A stretch of 64,000 bases of DNA from Stenotrophomonas maltophilia (GCF_002138415.1 NZ_CP015612.1:4504001-4568000); one strand, 5' to 3'; shown: positions 26,741 through 35,928, counted from the first letter of the stretch. Program-made: numbers and translations. Notes: generated by a model from the letters alone, not told the origin.

Positions 26741-27295
26741 TCAGGCGATCTGCACCACGCGCGCGTTCTGGCACAGCGGGTAGCTGGCCACGAATTCAGC
26801 GATCGCATCACGCATCGCCTCGAACGATTCGCCGTACATGTACAGCGCGGTCTCGGTCGGGCCCTGCCACCAGCTGCAGATCTCGCCCAGGCCGTCGATG
26901 TTCTCCGACAGCTGCTCGAACACGTGGTTGGAATCGCACTGTTCGTAGACCTCGTCCGGCAGGTTCAGGCCATCCAGGTAGATGCCCAGCCCCTCCGTCA
27001 CGCCGAAGCTGCGGTCGGCCTCGCCCGCACCCTGCAGCTGCGAACCCTTCGGCGCACCCAGCTGCTCCAGCAGGTCGATCAGCTTCGGCACGCCGGCTGC
27101 ATCGACCAGCGCCACTTCGATATCGCCGTATTCGACCTCGCCGAGGTCGGACATCGCGGTGCCACCGCCAGTCAGCTCGCCCACCTGGGCCGCCTGCAGC
27201 AAGGCGTCAAGCGGATCCTCGAACAGTTCGTGGCGATGCTCCGGCTGCAGCCGGGCGTTCAACTTCACGGTGACGTGCAGCGTGGGTTCGGTCAT
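26741..27295 (-). CDS. acidic protein of unknown function
   Basis: 184 residues from ATG 27295 (MTEPTLHVTVKLNARLQPEH). It is rich in Glu and Asp, with no signal peptide or membrane segment. Visible blocks are DPLDALLQAAQVGELTGGGT, YGDIEVALVDAAGVPKLIDL and TEGLGIYLDGLNLPDEVYEQ. Composition and GC-rich codons match the core genes. No family was recognised. It is flanked by SMAG repeats on both sides and seems to be a single-gene unit. Confidence 0.8.
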   Translation of the reverse strand: MTEPTLHVTVKLNARLQPEHRHELFEDPLDALLQAAQVGELTGGGTAMSDLGEVEYGDIEVALVDAAGVPKLIDLLEQLGAPKGSQLQGAGEADRSFGVTEGLGIYLDGLNLPDEVYEQCDSNHVFEQLSENIDGLGEICSWWQGPTETALYMYGESFEAMRDAIAEFVASYPLCQNARVVQIA

Positions 27296-27339
27296 GGGGG
27301 CGTTCCTGGAAGATGTCAGGCCCCATTGTAGAGTCGAAG

Positions 27340-27505
27340 GTAGCGGCAGGAGCCGCTGCCAACGTCGCTTGCGACGGCCCGAAGGGTGCCGGTCAGGACG
27401 ACCGGCATAGCCATGCTCGGCGGACCTTTGCGCACCCCTGTAGAGCCGAGCCCATGCTCGGCTGTTCTTCCAGCCAGAAGCAGCCGAGCGTGGGCTCGGC
27501 TCTAC
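27340..27505. repeat. SMAG repeats upstream of the acidic-protein gene
   Basis: GTAGCGGCAGGAGCCGCTGC begins at 27340. An inverted SMAG pair spans 27440-27505, starting GTAGAGCCGAGCCCATGCTC and ending GGGCTCGGCTCTAC. This pair is intact at both GTAG ends and has the sequence that the IS110 bridge RNA is predicted to target. Confidence 0.85.
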
Positions 27506-27514
27506 AACAGCCCG

Positions 27515-27841
27515 TCAACGCAGGAACGGCGTCACCTTGCGCTTGAGCAGCTCCACCAGCACCGGGTCCATGTAGTCGTAGTCGTCCGGGATATCCAGGC
27601 AGATCACCCGCTTGTCCTTCAGCCATGCTTTGTAGCGGCTGGACAGCCGATTGCGGTGGGCGCGCTCCATCACGAACACCAGGTCCGCCCACTGCAGCAG
27701 CTCGAGGCTGAGCACTTCTTCGGCGTCGGCCAGCAGCCCGGCCGAGGCGGTTTCGATGCCCGGCCAGTCGGCGAATACCTGCTCGGCCGTCGGGCTGCGC
27801 AGGCGGTTCTGGCTGCAGAGGAAGAGCACGTTGCGTGTCAT
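27515..27841 (-). CDS. low-molecular-weight protein tyrosine phosphatase-like protein
   Basis: 108 residues from ATG 27841 (MTRNVLFLCSQNRLRSPTAE). The CSQNRLRSP segment fits the C-x5-R-S phosphate loop, and DLVFVMERAHRNRL and CLDIPDDYDYMDP match the later LMW-PTP blocks, including the acidic DP region. It is shorter than classical LMW-PTPs (~150), like the single-domain homologues found in many proteobacteria. The substrate is unknown. Confidence 0.85.
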   Translation of the reverse strand: MTRNVLFLCSQNRLRSPTAEQVFADWPGIETASAGLLADAEEVLSLELLQWADLVFVMERAHRNRLSSRYKAWLKDKRVICLDIPDDYDYMDPVLVELLKRKVTPFLR

Positions 27842-27867
27842 GGCCGCAGCCTAATCGGGGTCGGATC

Positions 27868-29217
27868 CTGAGGTATCCCCACGTTTTCCTCAGACAGAGC
27901 AATGGCTTACGTATCAGGCTCTGGAAACAAGTGCGCGCATGCCGCAGCCTTCAAGGTGACTAAACCAAAAGAAGAATGCGGTCATGCGCGCCAGCCAAGT
28001 ATTGCAGAAGTGCTTGCCCAACTCACTATCGGCCATGCATGTCCTGCGCATGCGGGCCCTTCTCAGCGCGGTGCAAGCGCTGATCGTTGGGCGACGGTTG
28101 ACCTTGACCGATATCGCTCGAGCGTGGCCTGGGGCCGAGCGTGTACGAGCTCCCCTCAAGGCGTTTGATCGCCTGTTGGGAAATCGGCATCTACATGGCG
28201 AACGCGGTGCCATTGAGGCCGACATGGCTCGCTGGCTGCTACGTGGCCCACAGCCGGTCATCCTCATCGATTGGTCTGACTTGAAGCCGGACAAAAGCTG
28301 GTGCTTGCTTCGCGCGGCGGTTCCCGTGGGCGGCCGCACGCTGACGCTGCTGGACATGATTGTTCGCGGGAAAGAACAAGGCTCCGCCGAGGCCGAGAGG
28401 CATTTTCTGCAGCAATTGCGCAAGCTCATTCCAGAAGGGGTAACTCCGATTCTGGTGACCGATGCTGGGTTCCGGACCCCTTGGTTTCGCGCGGTTTCTG
28501 CGCTGGGCTGGCACTGGGTGGGGCGTCTGCGTGGAGCAACGCGCATCAAACTTCAGGAGGCCCCCAACTACCCGGAACACTGGCATGACAGCCGCACCCT
28601 GCACGCCAGAGCCAGGACCGTGCCACGCGAGCTCCCGCCAGCGCTGGTCAACCGCAGCTCGCCGCTGGCCTGCCGCGTGGTGCTGTGTTCCAAAACGCGT
28701 AAGGGCCGCAAAAAATCCACCCGCCGTACTCCACAGCAGGCCTCTCGTTCGGCGGTGAGCCTGAAGGCTGCCGCTCGTGAGCGAGAGCCTTGGCTTATCG
28801 TGGCCGCGCCCGAATTGAGTCAGGCCAGCGCCCGACAGTTGGTTAACCTCTATGCCCGCCGGATGCAGATCGAACTGGCCTTTCGAGATCTCAAATCACA
28901 CCGCTACGGGCATGCCCTGGAAGACAGTCTGACCCGGCAAGGGCCCAGGCTGCAGATCCTGCTCCTGATCAGCACGCTGGCCACCTTCGTCAGCTGGCTG
29001 GCCGGCTTGGTGTGTGAAGCGGCAGACATCGCCCACTGGCTTTGGCCCAGCAAAAGCACCCGCAAACGCTATTCCACCCCACGCGTTGGGCGCGAGGCAC
29101 TAGTCAGAGGCTGGCCCCTAGGACCACCGGCACGGTGGCTTGATCTTCTGCGCTCGCCCCCAGGGAAGGCCTTGGACCAAATGACGTTGCTGCCATGAAA
29201 ACGTGGGGATACCTCAG
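27868..29217 (+). mobile_element. IS4-family (IS10-like ends) insertion sequence, complete
   Basis: 1350 bp. Perfect 21-bp terminal inverted repeats lie at 27868-27888 and 29197-29217, beginning CTGAGGTATCCCCACG, close to IS10 ends. A 9-bp target duplication GGTCGGATC stands at 27859-27867 and 29218-29226, as expected for this group. The target is one arm of the GGGGTC palindrome; removing the IS and one duplication copy restores that repeat. The ends and transposase are intact, so it may be active and recent. Confidence 0.95.
27984..29198 (+). CDS. IS4-family transposase
   Basis: 404 residues from ATG 27984 (MRASQVLQKCLPNSLSAMHV). The DDE triad contexts are ILIDWSDLKPDKSW (first Asp), PILVTDAGFRTPWF (second Asp) and RRMQIELAFRDLKSHRYG (Glu, the YREK-like signature). 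The stop codon lies inside the right inverted repeat. Full length, with no internal break. Confidence 0.95.
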   Translation: MRASQVLQKCLPNSLSAMHVLRMRALLSAVQALIVGRRLTLTDIARAWPGAERVRAPLKAFDRLLGNRHLHGERGAIEADMARWLLRGPQPVILIDWSDLKPDKSWCLLRAAVPVGGRTLTLLDMIVRGKEQGSAEAERHFLQQLRKLIPEGVTPILVTDAGFRTPWFRAVSALGWHWVGRLRGATRIKLQEAPNYPEHWHDSRTLHARARTVPRELPPALVNRSSPLACRVVLCSKTRKGRKKSTRRTPQQASRSAVSLKAAAREREPWLIVAAPELSQASARQLVNLYARRMQIELAFRDLKSHRYGHALEDSLTRQGPRLQILLLISTLATFVSWLAGLVCEAADIAHWLWPSKSTRKRYSTPRVGREALVRGWPLGPPARWLDLLRSPPGKALDQMTLLP

Positions 29218-29256
29218 GGTCGGATCCCTTTTCCAACGGGAAAGGTCTCTGACCCC
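29218..29256. repeat. GGGGTC palindrome, copy 2 (target of the IS4 insertion)
   Basis: The right part reads GGTCGGATCCCTTTTCC then GGGAAAGGTCTCTGACCCC. Its first arm begins on the other side of the IS at 27857 (GGGGTCGGATC). It keeps the GATC/GCTC-type internal mismatch of the other copies in slightly degraded form. Confidence 0.85.
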
Positions 29257-29271
29257 ACGCCGTGGGCGCTT

Positions 29272-29775
29272 CTACTGATCGACGGTGAAGAGAACGAATC
29301 GCTTGCTGTTTGCTGCCGTCCTGAACAAGTCTCGTACACATTGGAACCATTCCCAGGTGTACTGAAAGTCCTCTTCACTTGGCAGCTCACCATATTCCGC
29401 AGGATCGATCATGAAATATCGATTACGGAACGCGCTGATGTCGATGTTTTCTATGATCGTTGCCACCAGTGCAACCTGATCCGGGGTCTTCAAACTGAGA
29501 ATGAAGTCGTCACCCGAGTTCAAGGGCTCACCGTCGACCACCAGGTAGCGGAGCACCCCATCGGGATCCAGGGAATCATCCAACTTCACCGTCATCGCAC
29601 GATCCATGGCGTCCCAAGCCTTTGCACTCTCCGCAGCGTAAGGCGACTCATCCCCCAGATAGACCTCCTCGAATACTTCTTTGACGAAGTTCACCCGAAT
29701 CTCGCCATCGGGCTGTGCGCGAAGTAGCGATACCTCCTCGGCGGTCAATGCGAAATGAACACCAAGACAAGACAT
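29272..29775 (-). CDS. DUF1877 (YfbM-like) protein
   Basis: 167 residues from ATG 29775 (MSCLGVHFALTAEEVSLLRA). The N-terminal MSCLG...L-x-EE pattern, the aromatic YAAESAKAWDAMDRAM and the C-terminal PAEYGELPSEEDFQYTWEWF block are typical of DUF1877 proteins. Function is unknown. Codons are less GC-rich than in the flanking core genes, and the gene sits between an IS and another orphan gene, which suggests accessory DNA. Confidence 0.85.
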   Translation of the reverse strand: MSCLGVHFALTAEEVSLLRAQPDGEIRVNFVKEVFEEVYLGDESPYAAESAKAWDAMDRAMTVKLDDSLDPDGVLRYLVVDGEPLNSGDDFILSLKTPDQVALVATIIENIDISAFRNRYFMIDPAEYGELPSEEDFQYTWEWFQCVRDLFRTAANSKRFVLFTVDQ

Positions 29776-29957
29776 CTACACTCTCCGGAGATCAACAGAA
29801 CCGAATGAGAGTAGCCCCGGAGACCAGCACTTCCTATCGGAATAGTTGTAAACCCGGCCGCCAGGACACGTTTCCTTCGGGAAAGGCGAATCGCGTCCTA
29901 CGTGATTGAAGTGCTCTCGGACAAGTTGCATGGTCGGAGAACACTCGAAAGGCCATC

Positions 29958-30692
29958 ATGGGCTTTTCCACCGCCCAGATTCCCATGATCACCAAGGATG
30001 ACCTGTTAACGACGTTCGGAGAGGTGGCCGAAGTCCACGGCTGCTACTTCAGCAAGTACGTAGTCGCGACGTACGTACTCTATTGCTGCATGAGGAATGC
30101 CAAGGGACATGACCTCGCGATCGCGTCCAAGAATGTCGATGATCCGGAATTCGCCGCCAGCGTTGTACTGAACGCGCCGCCCCGTCTTTCACACGATGGG
30201 CCAACGATCTTTGAAATTCCTTCCAACGCCTATGGGTTCACTCATGCGATGGCGGTGCCCAGCACGTATCACGGGCTTCTGAACCGGATCGAGAAGCGCA
30301 CGGGTCTGTTCCTGTGCCTGCCGATCTTCCGGTGTGAGTTCAACGGCAACGAATCAGAAGATGACTTCAGGTGGTCCACACATCACATCGTTGACGTCAA
30401 CAACTGGCATCGGACCAGGCAGCCGAAGATAAGCGTGTACTTCGACAATCCCCGCACTGGCGGCGGAACGGACAAGGGCGGCGCCATCGTGAGCCTGGAG
30501 ACGTTGATAGCAGAGATCGACAACCTCAACGGCGTGGGCAACGGCTTCATTGAGATCACCAACTACCGCGGCGAGGTGATCGAGGTGCTGTCGCCGGCAG
30601 AAAGCCACTACGTGTTGATCCGCAACCGCCAGGATGAAGAAGCGATGGATCGCGCGCGATTGGTGGCAGCCGTGGAGACGTTCACCGGCTGA
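29958..30692 (+). CDS. unrecognised 244-residue protein in accessory DNA
   Basis: The ATG at 29958 gives MGFSTAQIPMITKDDLLTTF. No signal peptide or membrane span is visible. The Trp/His segment (STHHIVDVNNWHRTRQPKIS) and YFDNPRTGGGTDKGGAIVSL are distinctive, but no family was recognised. GC content is visibly lower than that of uvrD downstream, and the gene lies in the IS/repeat-rich section. An immunity or defence-related role would be a guess from context only. Confidence 0.75.
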   Translation: MGFSTAQIPMITKDDLLTTFGEVAEVHGCYFSKYVVATYVLYCCMRNAKGHDLAIASKNVDDPEFAASVVLNAPPRLSHDGPTIFEIPSNAYGFTHAMAVPSTYHGLLNRIEKRTGLFLCLPIFRCEFNGNESEDDFRWSTHHIVDVNNWHRTRQPKISVYFDNPRTGGGTDKGGAIVSLETLIAEIDNLNGVGNGFIEITNYRGEVIEVLSPAESHYVLIRNRQDEEAMDRARLVAAVETFTG

Positions 30693-30746
30693 CGGCCGAC
30701 CGTAGCTGTTGCGCCGAGCCCATGCTCGGCTGGGCTTTCCCGCGAT

Positions 30747-30783
30747 GGGGTCAGAGCCCTCCCTGCGGGAGGGATCCGACCCC
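30747..30783. repeat. GGGGTC palindrome, copy 3, next to a SMAG fragment
   Basis: GGGGTCAGAGCCCTCCC faces GGGAGGGATCCGACCCC across a TGC loop, in the opposite orientation to copy 1. Just upstream, GCCGAGCCCATGCTCGGC (30713-30730) is a lone SMAG arm without its GTAG. Confidence 0.8.
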
Positions 30784-30793
30784 TCGATGGCGA

Positions 30794-32986
30794 TCAGATC
30801 ACCGTCAGGTTGGCATACGCCATCACCAGCCACTTGCTGCCGGCGTCGGCGAACTCGACCTGCACGCGGGCGTGGGCACCGTTGCCTTCGTAGTCGGTCA
30901 CCATGCCTTCGCCGAACTTGGGATGGGTGACCAGTGCGCCGAGCTTGATCGGCGGTGCCTCGATCGAGGCATGGCCCATCACCCGGCTGGCGCCCATCGA
31001 GGCCGGCCGCGAGACCTGCACCTTGGGGCGGACTTCGTGCAGCAGCTCGCGCGGGATCTCGCGCAGGAAGCGCGACGGCAGGCTGTAGTTGTCCTGGCCG
31101 TGGATGCGGCGCGATTCGGCATAACTCAGCACCAGCTTCTGCCGCGCGCGGGTGATGCCCACGTAGGCCAGGCGGCGCTCTTCTTCCAGCCGGCCGCTTT
31201 CCTCCAGCGAACGTGCGCTGGGGAACAGGCCTTCTTCCAGGCCGGCCAGGAACACCAGCGGAAACTCCAGGCCCTTGGCCGAGTGCAGGGTCATCAGCTG
31301 CACACCGTCCTCGCCCGCCTGCGCCTGGCCCTCACCGGCCTCCAGCGCGGCATAGGCCAGGAACGCGACCAGCTCGTCCATGTCCTCGCCCACTTCCTCG
31401 ATGTCGTCGGCGCGGCGCACGAAGCGCGAGGCCACCGAGACCAGTTCGTCGAGGTTGTCGGTACGCGATTCCGAATCCAGCGAATTGCGGCTTTCCTTGC
31501 TCCAGTGCTCGCGCAGCTGCGAGCGGGCCAGCACGTGGTCCACGCGCTCGGCGAGGGTCATGTGCACGGTCTGCGCCTGCAGCTCGTTGACCAGCCCCAG
31601 GAAGCCGGCCAGTGCATTGCGCGCGCGTGCGGCCAGCGCGTTGCCCTGGGTGACCAGCATCGTTGCTTCCCACAGCGAAATACCCTGCGCACGCGCCTCG
31701 CGGCGCACTTCGTCCAGCGTGCGGTCGCCGATGCCACGCGTCGGCGTATTGACCGCGCGCTCGAAGGCGGCGTCATCGTTGCGGTTGGACAGCAGGCGCA
31801 GGTAGGCCAGCGCATCCTTGATTTCGGCACGCTCGAAGAAGCGCATGCCGCCGTACACGCGGTACGGCACCTGTTCGCTCAGCAGCGCCTCTTCCAGCGC
31901 GCGCGACTGCGCGTTGCTGCGGTAGAGCACGGCCACTTCGGTATAGCTGCCACCGTCTCGCACCCACTGGCGCGCGCGCTCGACGATGTAGCGCGCCTCG
32001 TCCATCTCGTTGTACGCCGCGTACAAGTCGATCGGCTCGCCGTCGCCGCTGTCGGTCCACAGCTGCTTGCCGATGCGGTCCGGGTTATGCGCGATGACCG
32101 CGTTGGCGGCGCCGAGGATGTTGGCCGTGGAGCGGTAGTTCTGTTCCAGGCGGATGGTCTGCGCACCCGGGAAGTCGCGCAGGAAGCCCTGCACGTTCTC
32201 GACCTTGGCACCGCGCCAGCCGTAGATGGCCTGGTCATCGTCACCGACCACGAACACGTGGCCGGAATCACCGGCCAGCACGCGCACGAAGGCGTACTGG
32301 ATGGCATTGGTGTCCTGGAACTCGTCTACCAGGATCTCGCGGAAGCGCGCGCGGTAGTGCGACAGCAACGCCGGGTTGTCGCGCAGCAGCTCATGCGCGC
32401 GCAGCAGCAGCTCGGCGAAGTCGACCAGGCCGGCGCGGTCGCAACGCGCCTGGTACTCGATGTAGGCCTGGCGCATGGTTTCCAGCCACGCGTCGTGCGG
32501 TTCGGGCTGGATGTGCTGAGGGCGGCGGCCTTCGTCCTTCTGCGCGTTGATCCACCACGCGATCTGTTTGGCCGGGTACTTGCCGTCATCCAGTTCCAGC
32601 GCCTGCACCACGCGCTTGACCAGCCGCAGCTGGTCGTCCGAGTCCATGACCTGGAAGCCTTCGGGCAGCTTCGCGTCCTGCCAGTGCAGGCGCAGCAGGC
32701 GGTTGGCCAGGCCGTGGAAGGTGCCGATCCACATGCCGCGGCTGCCGTTGGGCAGCTGTGCGTCGATGCGGTGGCGCATTTCGCCGGCCGCCTTGTTGGT
32801 GAAGGTCACCGCGAAAATGCCGTGGGTCGGCACGCCGTCGACTTCATGCAGCCAGGCGATGCGGTGGGTGAGTACGCGGGTCTTGCCGGAACCGGCACCG
32901 GCCAGCACCAGGTGGTGGCCGGGGGGAGCGGAGACGGCTTCGCGCTGGGCCGGGTTCAGGCCATCAAGCAGGTGGGAGACATCCAT
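30794..32986 (-). CDS. uvrD: ATP-dependent DNA helicase II (UvrD)
   Basis: 730 residues from ATG 32986 (MDVSHLLDGLNPAQREAVSA). SF1 motifs run in order: Q motif LNPAQREAV, Walker A LAGAGSGKTRVLTHRI, VTFTNKAAGEMRHRI, motif II ILVDEFQDTNAIQY, VGDDDQAIYGWRGA, LEQNYRSTANIL, then VQLMTLHSAKGLEFPLVFLA and YVGITRARQKLVLSYA. Length and the C-terminal stretch ending KWLVMAYANLTVI fit UvrD rather than Rep. It works in mismatch repair and nucleotide excision repair. Confidence 0.95.
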   Translation of the reverse strand: MDVSHLLDGLNPAQREAVSAPPGHHLVLAGAGSGKTRVLTHRIAWLHEVDGVPTHGIFAVTFTNKAAGEMRHRIDAQLPNGSRGMWIGTFHGLANRLLRLHWQDAKLPEGFQVMDSDDQLRLVKRVVQALELDDGKYPAKQIAWWINAQKDEGRRPQHIQPEPHDAWLETMRQAYIEYQARCDRAGLVDFAELLLRAHELLRDNPALLSHYRARFREILVDEFQDTNAIQYAFVRVLAGDSGHVFVVGDDDQAIYGWRGAKVENVQGFLRDFPGAQTIRLEQNYRSTANILGAANAVIAHNPDRIGKQLWTDSGDGEPIDLYAAYNEMDEARYIVERARQWVRDGGSYTEVAVLYRSNAQSRALEEALLSEQVPYRVYGGMRFFERAEIKDALAYLRLLSNRNDDAAFERAVNTPTRGIGDRTLDEVRREARAQGISLWEATMLVTQGNALAARARNALAGFLGLVNELQAQTVHMTLAERVDHVLARSQLREHWSKESRNSLDSESRTDNLDELVSVASRFVRRADDIEEVGEDMDELVAFLAYAALEAGEGQAQAGEDGVQLMTLHSAKGLEFPLVFLAGLEEGLFPSARSLEESGRLEEERRLAYVGITRARQKLVLSYAESRRIHGQDNYSLPSRFLREIPRELLHEVRPKVQVSRPASMGASRVMGHASIEAPPIKLGALVTHPKFGEGMVTDYEGNGAHARVQVEFADAGSKWLVMAYANLTVI

Positions 32987-32995
32987 GCCCCCATT

Positions 32996-34399
32996 TTACG
33001 GCATCGCCGTCGCGGCTCCTGCGACCACCTGGGTGGCCAGTGCGTGCGCCTGCTGACGCAGTTCAGGCACCGCCAGGCTTTCCCACAGGCTGCCGATGCG
33101 CAGGCTGCCGAGCACGCCCAGCCGTGCCTGCGGCTGGCCCCCTGCTGCGCGCAGGCGGTCGCCCGGCACCGTGCTGTCCAGGCCCAGCCCGTGCGGGCCG
33201 GGGCGGGCCAGTCCATCAGCCTGCAGCTGCTGCAGCAACGGATTGCGTAGGGCGCTGGCGCGGGTTTCCACGCCGGTGGCGTTGATCACCCCGCCGATCG
33301 TCCACTGCTGTTCATTGCCCGAGGCATCGCGGCCGGACAGCTGCAGCGCATCGGCCTCGCGCCACACACGTTGCAGGCGGCTGCGGTGGATGCGCAGCTG
33401 CCCGCTGTCCTGCAGGGACTGCAGCTGCGCGTCCACCTCTTCGGCGATGCGGTGGCGATGCACGTCCCAGTAGCGCACCACATGGCGCAGGAAACGACGC
33501 TGGTCGGCCTCATCGAGGCTGCACCACAGCGCCTGCCCGTGCGGGCGGATGCGATCCATCACGCCCTGCCAGGGCAGGCCGTCGGCCTGTGCCTGGCGTG
33601 CGAACCCACGCAACGCGCGCAGGCGCTGGCGCAGGTTCATCGGCAGCAGTAAAGCCGGATCGAACGTGGGCAGGCCGCCATGCGCATGCGGCAACGGCAG
33701 CAGGCCGTGGCGCGAGATCACGTGCAGCGGTCCGGTGTGGCCGGCGGCGACCAGCGCCAGCACGGTGTCGGCCATGCTCAGGCCGGACCCGACAATGGCC
33801 ACGGCCTGTTCGCCGGCCAGGGTACGCACGCCGTCGTAGTCCCAGGCCTCGATCACGTCATCGGCAGGCAGCGCCTCGGCACCGGCAAGCGGCAGCGGAC
33901 GCATGCTGTTGCCAGTGGCGAGCACCGCCTGCGCGGCGTGCAGCGTGTGGCCATCGCCGAGTGTCAGCTGGTAGCCGTGGTCATCCGGCTGCAGGCCCAG
34001 CACCGGCTGCGCGATCACCTGCAGCTGCGCCGGGCTGGCGGCGGCGGCCTCCTGCAGGCGCTGCTGCAGATAAGCCGCAAAGTAGTGGCGGCACACGTAA
34101 CGCTCGCCCAGCACCTCGCGCGCCTCGCCCGGGTAGGCGTTGGCGGCCATCAGGTAATCGAGGAAATCGCCGGGCTGGTCTGCAAACGCACTCATCTTCG
34201 CCGCCGGCACGTTCAGCAGGTGCTCCGGCCACGGCGTGGCATAGGCGATGCCCTGGGCCAGCTGCGAGGCCGGTTCGAAAATGGCCAGCGCCAGCGGCGC
34301 GTGGGCCTGGCGCAATACCTGGATCGCCACCAGCACCCCGGCCGCACCACCACCGATGATCGCCAGGTCCAGTTCGCCATTACGCGGTGAATCAGTCAT
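32996..34399 (-). CDS. FAD/NAD(P)-binding oxidoreductase
   Basis: 467 residues from ATG 34399 (MTDSPRNGELDLAIIGGGAA). The dinucleotide fold LAIIGGGAAGVLVAIQVLRQ is at residues ~11-30. A second one (EQAVAIVGSGLSMADTVLAL) lies near residue 195. The segment HLLNVPAAKMSAFADQPGDF is typical of the FAD-NAD(P)-binding family related to hydroxyacylglutathione-linked and YdhS-like proteins. The substrate is unknown. It lies 9 bases after uvrD in gene order but upstream in transcription. Confidence 0.85.
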   Translation of the reverse strand: MTDSPRNGELDLAIIGGGAAGVLVAIQVLRQAHAPLALAIFEPASQLAQGIAYATPWPEHLLNVPAAKMSAFADQPGDFLDYLMAANAYPGEAREVLGERYVCRHYFAAYLQQRLQEAAAASPAQLQVIAQPVLGLQPDDHGYQLTLGDGHTLHAAQAVLATGNSMRPLPLAGAEALPADDVIEAWDYDGVRTLAGEQAVAIVGSGLSMADTVLALVAAGHTGPLHVISRHGLLPLPHAHGGLPTFDPALLLPMNLRQRLRALRGFARQAQADGLPWQGVMDRIRPHGQALWCSLDEADQRRFLRHVVRYWDVHRHRIAEEVDAQLQSLQDSGQLRIHRSRLQRVWREADALQLSGRDASGNEQQWTIGGVINATGVETRASALRNPLLQQLQADGLARPGPHGLGLDSTVPGDRLRAAGGQPQARLGVLGSLRIGSLWESLAVPELRQQAHALATQVVAGAATAMP

Positions 34400-34462
34400 G
34401 TGCCGATTGTAGGCCATCGGCGATGACAGGCCGGATTGCCGAAATGGGCGGCCGGCCTTGCC

Positions 34463-35881
34463 TCACATCAACGCATCGGCCAAGCGTGCGATGCCTTCGC
34501 GGCTGCGCCGCCACGTGGGGCGGCTGCGCCACTGCTGCAGGTCCAGCTGCCGCGACTCGCGCAGGTAACCGTCCTCGATCGCGCACAGCTGCTGGACCAG
34601 CGCGCGGTCGTAGCAGATCAGGCCGATTTCGGCATTCAGCGCGAACGAGCGGATATCCATGTTGATCGAGCCGAGCACGGCGATGTCCTCGTCCACGCTC
34701 ATGTGCTTGGCGTGCAGGAACTGCGGTTCGTACAGGGCGATGCGCACGCCACAGCGCAGCAGCTCGTCGTAGTACGCCTCCTGCGCCCACGAGGTCAGCC
34801 GCTGGTTGTTGCTGGCCGACAGGATCAGCTGCACCTGCACGCCAGACAACGCCGCGATGCGCAGTGCGCTCAGCGTGGCTTCGTCGGGCACGAAGTACGG
34901 GGTGACCATCACCAGCCGCCGCCGCGCCAGGTGGATCAGTGCCGCCACCGCGTCGCGTGCGTTGCTGTACGGGTAGGCCGGGCCGCTGGGCAGCAGCTGG
35001 GTGGCGATGTCGTCGCTGCACTCGGGCACATCGGCGATCACGTCCAGGCGCTGGCCGGTTTCCATGTACCAGTCGCTGGCGAACACCGCTTCCAGATGCG
35101 CCACCGCCGGGCCACGCACGCGCGCCACCAGCTCGCGGTTCGGGTGGCCGGGCACGAACTGCGGGCCCGCCAGGTTCTGCGAGCCGACGTAGGCCACCTC
35201 GTTGTCGATCACCGCGATCTTGCGGTGGTTGCGCAGGTCCATGCGCCCGCTGCGGCGCCAACGCAGGCCACCGGGCAGCATCGCGCGCACTTCGATGTCG
35301 CGCGCTTCCAGGCGCTTGCGATAAGCGCGCAGGCCGCGCTTGGCACCCACTGCGTCGAGCAGTACACGGCACTGCACGCCACGTGCGGCGGCACGCTGCA
35401 GTGCCTCGACCACCGCCTCGCCCACCGCGTCGTCGAACATCAGGTAGTACAGCAGGTGCACGCGGTCCTCGGCCTGGTCGATGTCGGCGATCAGCGTGTG
35501 CAGCGATTCGTCGTAGTCGGTCAGCAGATCGACCGCGTTGCCGTGCACCGGCATGAAGTCGCCCTGGCGCTGCACCAGCGGCACGATCTCGGCGCTGGCG
35601 GTGTCCGGCTGCGGGGTCCAGCGCAGGCGATGCTGCAGCGCCTGTTCCTCGCGGATCACCTGCGACGCCTCGGCCTGGCGGCGGATGCGCTCGCGCGATA
35701 GCCACGGGTGGCCGAACAACAGGTACAGCGGCAGGCCCAGCAGCGGCACGAAGCCGACCAGCAGCAGCCAGCTGCGCGCCGCCCCCGGCGTGGTGCGGGT
35801 GGGGATCCAGCACAGCGCGACCAGCCGGATCAGCCAGTCGATCAGCAGCAGGTACGAACCCAGCAACCACTCGAACAGCAT
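34463..35881 (-). CDS. cardiolipin synthase (phospholipase D family)
   Basis: 472 residues from ATG 35881 (MLFEWLLGSYLLLIDWLIRL); an ATG at 35911 would add ten residues and cannot be excluded. Two N-terminal membrane helices are followed by two PLD domains with HKD motifs: RNHRKIAVIDNEVAYVGSQN and FLHAKHMSVDEDIAVLGSIN. The layout matches ClsA, which joins two phosphatidylglycerol molecules at the inner membrane. The upstream region is filled with SMAG repeats. Confidence 0.92.
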   Translation of the reverse strand: MLFEWLLGSYLLLIDWLIRLVALCWIPTRTTPGAARSWLLLVGFVPLLGLPLYLLFGHPWLSRERIRRQAEASQVIREEQALQHRLRWTPQPDTASAEIVPLVQRQGDFMPVHGNAVDLLTDYDESLHTLIADIDQAEDRVHLLYYLMFDDAVGEAVVEALQRAAARGVQCRVLLDAVGAKRGLRAYRKRLEARDIEVRAMLPGGLRWRRSGRMDLRNHRKIAVIDNEVAYVGSQNLAGPQFVPGHPNRELVARVRGPAVAHLEAVFASDWYMETGQRLDVIADVPECSDDIATQLLPSGPAYPYSNARDAVAALIHLARRRLVMVTPYFVPDEATLSALRIAALSGVQVQLILSASNNQRLTSWAQEAYYDELLRCGVRIALYEPQFLHAKHMSVDEDIAVLGSINMDIRSFALNAEIGLICYDRALVQQLCAIEDGYLRESRQLDLQQWRSRPTWRRSREGIARLADALM

Positions 35882-35928
35882 CGCGTCGCCCGTCGGGAGG
35901 TGATGGGCCATTCTGCCCAGCGGGGTGT

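Noticed and set aside
30722..33250. An 842-codon frame opposite uvrD
   Set aside because: Same effect of GC-rich third positions. The product has no recognisable motif, while uvrD has all helicase motifs.
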